A DNA stretch of 64,000 nt, taken from NCBI RefSeq assembly GCF_000427785.1, contig NZ_ATYR01000002.1:143265-207264 (forward strand), given 5' to 3'. Both the position numbers and the translations under genes were made by a program. Source of the stretch: Massilia alkalitolerans DSM 17462 (GTDB lineage: Bacteria; Pseudomonadota; Gammaproteobacteria; Burkholderiales; Burkholderiaceae_D). Below, piece by piece: positions 59,804-64,000 of this stretch. The notes under the pieces were generated by a model. It was not told where the DNA came from. It ran no database searches and saw only the letters and a list, made by a program, of their open reading frames with translations. How positions within the stretch are numbered: position 1 is the first letter of the stretch; each line of letters opens with the position of its first letter.

Positions 59804-61807
59804 ATGCAAGACTCTCTCGACCTGACGAAGCTACTCTTCGGTCGGCTCAGCTGGGACGCGATTCCGTTCCACGAACCGATCCTGCTCGCGACCTTCGCCG
59901 GCGTGATCGTCGGTGGTCTGGCCCTGGTGGCCCTGATCACCCACTTCCGCCAGTGGGGCAACTTGTGGAACAACTGGTTTACCAGTATCGACCACAAGAA
60001 AATCGGTATCATGTACATGATCCTCGGCATCATCATGTTCCTGCGCGGCTTTGCCGACGCACTGATGATGCGCGCCCAGCAGGCATTCGCCTTCGGCGCC
60101 AACAAGGGCTTCCTGCCGCCGGACCACTACGACCAGATCTTCACCGCCCACGGCGTGATCATGATCTTCTTCGTGGCGATGCCGTTCGTGACGGGCCTGA
60201 TGAACTACGTCGTGCCGCTGCAGATCGGCGCCCGCGACGTGGCCTTCCCGTTCCTGAACAACTTCTCCTTCTGGATGACCACCATGGGCGCCGTGCTGGT
60301 CATGGCCTCGCTGTTCGTGGGTGAATTCGCACGTACCGGCTGGCTGGCCTATCCGCCGCTGTCGGGCATCCTGGCAAGTCCGGGGGTCGGGGTCGACTAC
60401 TACATCTGGTCATTGCAGATCGCGGGGGTAGGTACCTTGCTTTCCGGGGTCAACCTGATCGTCACCATCGTCAAGATGCGCGCTCCGGGCATGGGCCTGA
60501 TGAAGATGCCGGTGTTCGTCTGGACCTCGCTGTGCACCAACATCCTGATCGTGATCACCTTCCCGATCCTGACCGCCGTGCTGGCCATGCTGGGCATGGA
60601 CCGCCTGTTCGACACCGCGTTCTTCACGAACGACCGTGGCGGCAACGCGATGATGTACGTGAACCTGATCTGGATCTGGGGCCACCCCGAGGTCTACATC
60701 CTGATCCTGCCGGCCTTCGGCATCTTCTCGGAAGTCGTCTCGACCTTCTGCGGCAAGCGCCTGTTCGGCTATACCTCCATGGTCTATGCGACCTGCGTGA
60801 TCATGGTCCTGTCCTACCTGGTGTGGCTGCACCACTTCTTCACCATGGGTTCCGGCGCGAGCGTCAACTCGTTCTTCGGCATCACGACGATGATCATCTC
60901 GATCCCGACCGGCGCGAAGATCTTCAACTGGCTGTTCACGATGTACCGCGGCCGTATCCGCTTCGAACTGCCGATGATGTGGACCGTGTCGTTCATGCTG
61001 ACCTTCGTCATCGGCGGCATGACCGGCGTGATGCTGGCCATCCCGGCGGCCGACTTCGTGCTGCACAACTCGCTGTTCCTGATCGCGCACTTCCACAACG
61101 TGATCATCGGCGGCGTCGTGTTCGGCCTGTTCGCCGGCTTCAACTACTGGGCACCGAAGATGTTCGGCGTCAAGCTCAACCAGTTCTGGGGCCACGTGTC
61201 GTTCTGGATGTGGTCGATCGGCTTCTGGTTCGCCTTCCTGCCGCCGTACATCCTCGGCTTCATGGGCGTGACCCGTCGTACCAGCCACTTCGAAGACCCG
61301 GAACTGCAGCCGCTGTTCCAGATCTCGCTGTTCGGCACCCTGATGATCGCCGCCGGTATCGGTGCGCTGCTGCTGCAGTGCTTCTTCACCTGGAAAGACC
61401 GCGCCAAGCTGCGCGACGTCACCGGCGACCCGTGGGACGGCCGTACCCTGGAGTGGGCGACCTCGTCGCCGCCGCCGGACTACAACTTCGCGTTCACCCC
61501 GGTGGTGCATGACAACGACACCTTCGCCGACATGAAGAAGAACGGCTACCAGCGTCCGCTGAAGGACTTCGTGCCGATCCACATGCCCAAGAACACCTGG
61601 GCCGGCTTCGTCATCTCGGCACTGTCGGCTGTGGTGGGCTTCGGGATCATCTGGCACATGTGGCTGCTGGTCGCCGTGTCCTTCGTCGCCATGATGGCCG
61701 CGATCATCATCCACACGTTCAACTACAAGCGCGATTTCTACATCCCGGCGGAAGAAGTGGCCCGCACCGAGGAAGCGCATACCCGTCTGCTGAAGAGCTA
61801 TGTCTGA
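59804..61807 (+). CDS. cyoB: Cytochrome o ubiquinol oxidase subunit I
   Basis: 667 residues, about fifteen helices. Heme ligands in [11 protein letters not shown] and [12 protein letters not shown], copper-B and the His-Tyr cross-link in [17 protein letters not shown], and [12 protein letters not shown]. It reduces O2 to water at the heme o3-CuB centre and pumps protons. Two bases separate it from cyoA; cyoC overlaps its end by eight bases. Confidence 0.97.
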   Translation: MQDSLDLTKLLFGRLSWDAIPFHEPILLATFAGVIVGGLALVALITHFRQWGNLWNNWFTSIDHKKIGIMYMILGIIMFLRGFADALMMRAQQAFAFGANKGFLPPDHYDQIFTAHGVIMIFFVAMPFVTGLMNYVVPLQIGARDVAFPFLNNFSFWMTTMGAVLVMASLFVGEFARTGWLAYPPLSGILASPGVGVDYYIWSLQIAGVGTLLSGVNLIVTIVKMRAPGMGLMKMPVFVWTSLCTNILIVITFPILTAVLAMLGMDRLFDTAFFTNDRGGNAMMYVNLIWIWGHPEVYILILPAFGIFSEVVSTFCGKRLFGYTSMVYATCVIMVLSYLVWLHHFFTMGSGASVNSFFGITTMIISIPTGAKIFNWLFTMYRGRIRFELPMMWTVSFMLTFVIGGMTGVMLAIPAADFVLHNSLFLIAHFHNVIIGGVVFGLFAGFNYWAPKMFGVKLNQFWGHVSFWMWSIGFWFAFLPPYILGFMGVTRRTSHFEDPELQPLFQISLFGTLMIAAGIGALLLQCFFTWKDRAKLRDVTGDPWDGRTLEWATSSPPPDYNFAFTPVVHDNDTFADMKKNGYQRPLKDFVPIHMPKNTWAGFVISALSAVVGFGIIWHMWLLVAVSFVAMMAAIIIHTFNYKRDFYIPAEEVARTEEAHTRLLKSYV

Positions 61808-62438
61808 AATTAAAGCAACCATTCCCGGCGGCCTGACCGCCGACGAGGTGACCGCGCGCTACATGGTGCGCGAGCACCATCCTGAGCACGGCACGCTGCT
61901 GGGCTTCTGGATCTACCTGATGAGCGACTGCCTCATCTTCGCGTCCCTGTTCGCCACCTATGCGGTGCTGGGCCGTAACTACGCCGGCGGTCCGACCGGC
62001 GCCGAGCTGTTCGACCTGACGCTGATCGCCATTAACACCGGCTTCCTGCTGCTGTCGTCGATCACCTTCGGTATCGCGATGATCTCGGCCCAGGCCAAGA
62101 AGCTGGGCGCGACGCTGCTGTGGATGGGCGTCACCGGCCTGCTGGGCGCGGCCTTCCTGTCGCTGGAAATCTATGAGTTCCTGCACCTGATCCACCAGGG
62201 CGCCGGTCCGCAGCGCAGCGGCTTCCTGACCGCGTTCTTCGCGCTGGTCGGCACCCACGGCCTGCACGTGCTGTTCGGCGCGATCTGGCTGGTGACCCTG
62301 ATGGTCCAGCTGGCAAAGCACGGCATCACGACCGAGAACTTCCGCCGCCTGCAGTGCCTGTCGCTGTTCTGGCACTTCCTGGACGTCGTCTGGATCGGCG
62401 TGTTCACCTTTGTCTACCTGATGGGAGTGCTGCCATGA
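61800..62438 (+). CDS. cyoC: Cytochrome o ubiquinol oxidase subunit III
   Basis: 212 residues, five helices: [24 protein letters not shown], then [25 protein letters not shown] and [19 protein letters not shown]. Supports proton pumping and stability of subunit I. Overlaps cyoB by eight and cyoD by four bases. Confidence 0.95.
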   Translation: MSEIKATIPGGLTADEVTARYMVREHHPEHGTLLGFWIYLMSDCLIFASLFATYAVLGRNYAGGPTGAELFDLTLIAINTGFLLLSSITFGIAMISAQAKKLGATLLWMGVTGLLGAAFLSLEIYEFLHLIHQGAGPQRSGFLTAFFALVGTHGLHVLFGAIWLVTLMVQLAKHGITTENFRRLQCLSLFWHFLDVVWIGVFTFVYLMGVLP

Positions 62439-62836
62439 GCGAACACATCCACCACCACGAGCATGACCACGACGGCCATACCAGCTTCGTGACCCACTAC
62501 TCGATGAAGGATTACGCGATCGGCTTCGTGCTGTCGCTGATCCTGACTGCGATCCCGTTCTGGCTCGTCATGGGCAACGTGCTGCCGCCGGAGACGACGA
62601 AGTACGTGATCATGGGCTTCGCCGCCGTCCAGTTCGTCGTGCAGATGATCTATTTCCTGCACATGAACTCGAAGTCGGAAGGCGGCTGGAACATGATGGC
62701 GCTGATCCTGACCGTGGTCCTGCTGGTCATCGTGCTGGCCGGTTCGATCTGGGTCATGGCACACATGAACGCCAACATGATGCCGGCCATGGGTGGGGCA
62801 AGCGACACCACCCACGGCATGCACGACATGCAGTAA
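62435..62836 (+). CDS. cyoD: Cytochrome o ubiquinol oxidase subunit IV
   Basis: 133 residues from ATG 62435. His-rich N-terminus (HIHHHEHDHDGH), then three helices (DYAIGFVLSLILTAIPFWLVM, IMGFAAVQFVVQMIYFLHM, MMALILTVVLLVIVLAGSIWVM). Assembly subunit of the bo3 oxidase. The last residues are Met/His-rich. Its stop abuts the start of the SURF1-family gene. Confidence 0.94.
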   Translation: MSEHIHHHEHDHDGHTSFVTHYSMKDYAIGFVLSLILTAIPFWLVMGNVLPPETTKYVIMGFAAVQFVVQMIYFLHMNSKSEGGWNMMALILTVVLLVIVLAGSIWVMAHMNANMMPAMGGASDTTHGMHDMQ

Positions 62837-63664
62837 ATGCAGCACCCGCGCGACCAGCAAGCAGTGCCGCCGACGCATCCTCCACGCAGCGCCTTCGCGC
62901 GCCGCGTGCTGGGGGTGGCGGCGCTGCTGCTGGCCGCGCTGTTTTTGGCTCTGGGAACCTGGCAGGTGGTCCGCCTGCAATGGAAACTGGACCTGATCGA
63001 ACGCGTCGAATCGCGCGTTCACGCGGAGCCCGTCGCGCCGCCGCCGCCTGCCCGCTGGGCGCAGGTGAGCAAGGAATCCGACGAATACCGGCGCGTACGC
63101 CTTGCCGGGCACTACCTCTACGAATTCACCGCTCCCGTCCAGGCTGTTTCCGAGCTGGGCGCGGGGTTCTGGCTGCTCACGCCGCTGTGCACGGCGGAGG
63201 GCCATATCGTCTTCATCAACCGCGGCTTCATTCCTGCCGCCGACAACAAACCCGGGACCTATCCCGCCCGCCGTGCCGCCGCCGATCCCTGCGCGAACGG
63301 TGGGGAAGCGGTCGAGGTCACGGGCCTGCTGCGCATCAGCGAACCAGGCGGCGGCTTCCTGCGCGAGAACGATCCGGCGAACAACCGCTGGTTCTCGCGC
63401 GACGTGCAGGCGCTGGCCGCCGCGCGCGGCCTGCAGGGGGGCGCACCGAACGGCGCTCCTGTGGTCGCGCCGTTCTTTGTCGATGCCGGTAAAAACCAGG
63501 ATCCGCAAGCTGCGCCCGAGCGCGCCGTCGGCGGCCTGACCGTGGTCTCCTTCGTCAACAATCACCTCGTCTATGCCCTTACCTGGTATGCGCTGGCCCT
63601 GATGGTGCTGGTTGCATGGTGGTGGGTCAGCCGTCATGGCGCTACAATGCGCGACGATGACTGA
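62837..63664 (+). CDS. SURF1-family oxidase assembly protein
   Basis: 275 residues starting directly after the cyoD stop. Two helices bracket a periplasmic domain: an N-terminal one (VLGVAALLLAALFLALGTWQ) followed by VRLQWKLDLIERVE, and a C-terminal one (HLVYALTWYALALMVLVAWWW). The SURF1 marks VRLAGHYL, FINRGFIP and NNHLVYALTWY are clear. SURF1 proteins help insert heme into heme-copper oxidases. Here the gene takes the place where cyoE (heme o synthase) often stands. Confidence 0.9.
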   Translation: MQHPRDQQAVPPTHPPRSAFARRVLGVAALLLAALFLALGTWQVVRLQWKLDLIERVESRVHAEPVAPPPPARWAQVSKESDEYRRVRLAGHYLYEFTAPVQAVSELGAGFWLLTPLCTAEGHIVFINRGFIPAADNKPGTYPARRAAADPCANGGEAVEVTGLLRISEPGGGFLRENDPANNRWFSRDVQALAAARGLQGGAPNGAPVVAPFFVDAGKNQDPQAAPERAVGGLTVVSFVNNHLVYALTWYALALMVLVAWWWVSRHGATMRDDD

Positions 63665-63679
63665 CGCTACCCCACGGGC

Positions 63680-64000
63680 ATGATCCAGAACCCCCTCGAT
63701 TTCTTCGCCAAGGCGGCCCGCAGCTCGCCCCAGGCGGCCGCCGCGAACGTCGAGTTCGCCGCCGGCCACAAGAACATGCTGCAGCTGATCGAGCTGCGCT
63801 GGATCGCCGTGATCGGCCAGGTCACGACCATCGCCGCGGCGATCCTGATCTTCGGGATCGAGCTGCCGCTGCTGCCCATGCTGCAGGTGCTGGCCTGCCT
63901 GATCGCCTTCAACGTGGCCAGCCACCTGCGCTGGCACGAGCGCCGGCCGGTGTCGAACAGCGAGATGTTCATGGCCCTGCTGGTGGACGTGGCCAGCCTG
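63680..64000 (+). CDS. RegB/PrrB-like redox sensor histidine kinase, N-terminal part
   Basis: From ATG 63680 the frame is open to the window edge (107 residues). LIELRWIAVIGQVTTIAAAILIFG and the next helix LLPMLQVLACLIAFNVASHL match the membrane sensor of RegB/PrrB kinases, which monitor respiratory electron flow and quinone redox state. Sixteen bases after the SURF1 gene and in the same direction, so co-transcribed with the oxidase. The kinase domain and a likely RegA partner lie beyond the edge. Confidence 0.75.
   Translation, partial: MIQNPLDFFAKAARSSPQAAAANVEFAAGHKNMLQLIELRWIAVIGQVTTIAAAILIFGIELPLLPMLQVLACLIAFNVASHLRWHERRPVSNSEMFMALLVDVASL

Noticed and set aside
60410..61822. 470-codon minus-strand frame opposite cyoB
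   Set aside because: Shadow of a highly conserved oxidase subunit gene; His/Asp/Arg-rich text without motifs.

Overview
This 64 kb window is high-GC bacterial chromosomal DNA (roughly two thirds G+C by eye), densely packed on both strands. Gene content and protein style point to a betaproteobacterium of the Oxalobacteraceae, most like Massilia/Telluria. The signs are several PAS-GGDEF-EAL proteins, a cyo oxidase followed by a SURF1 homologue and a RegB-type kinase, and broad aromatic and amino-acid catabolism. The species call is inference. I see no rRNA, tRNA, insertion sequence, prophage, integrase or CRISPR array.

Layout. 1-9.4 kb is signalling: a truncated membrane sensor, a four-PAS GGDEF/EAL protein, a KefG-like/KefC-like pair whose antiporter gene carries an internal deletion plus frameshift, a large hybrid histidine kinase with two receiver domains, and a small Gly/Ser/Gln-rich protein. 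9.4-14 kb holds a minus-strand operon of flavin monooxygenase, SDR, alpha/beta hydrolase and GNAT acetyltransferase, divergent from a TetR gene over twin inverted repeats. 14-15 kb has two tandem outer-membrane beta-barrel paralogues. 15.3-20.4 kb is a complete branched-chain 2-oxoacid dehydrogenase operon (E1alpha, E1beta, E2, E3). 20.6-22.2 kb is a CSS-motif EAL phosphodiesterase gene broken by a single-base frameshift.

22.2-32.3 kb is the metabolic centrepiece: a LysR regulator (hcaR) divergent from a ten-gene run hcaE-hcaF-hcaC-hcaB-hcaD-mhpB-mhpD-mhpF-mhpE-mhpC. In order of reaction, this dioxygenates 3-phenylpropionate or cinnamate, rearomatises the diol to the catechol, cleaves the ring, hydrolyses the product, and turns 2-hydroxypentadienoate into pyruvate and acetyl-CoA. 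In E. coli these enzymes come from two separate loci; here they form one unit without mhpA, mhpR or a dedicated transporter.

32.3-46 kb is mixed minus-strand housekeeping and accessory genes: CocE/NonD hydrolase, AroP-like permease, a 35-residue basic mini-protein, DUF3616 protein, EamA exporter, secreted amidohydrolase, YjbQ, a membrane GGDEF/EAL protein, an ETHE1-like metallohydrolase, a TlpA-like thioredoxin and a CorC/HlyC-family membrane protein. 46.1-49.6 kb is tyrosine catabolism: hmgA divergent from a LysR gene, then hpd, with a perfect 7-11-7 inverted repeat between hmgA and the regulator. 49.7-54.9 kb holds an LrgA/LrgB pair, a patatin phospholipase, a hemerythrin-like protein, a manganese catalase and a ZIP metal transporter. 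54.9-57.1 kb is an alpha/beta hydrolase, TetR and SDR set with a strikingly repeated operator, ATATGA-N6-TCATAT, present in four perfect copies. 57.2-64 kb has an MFS permease, then cyoABCD, a SURF1-family gene and the start of a RegB/PrrB-like sensor kinase that runs off the window.

The strongest non-routine signals are the fused hca-mhp cluster, the duplicated 36-bp TetR control element at 55.6 and 56.4 kb, the broken KefC-like gene, and a Baeyer-Villiger-type monooxygenase whose fingerprint His is replaced by Gln. Functional statements rest on family resemblance recognised by eye; no searches were run.
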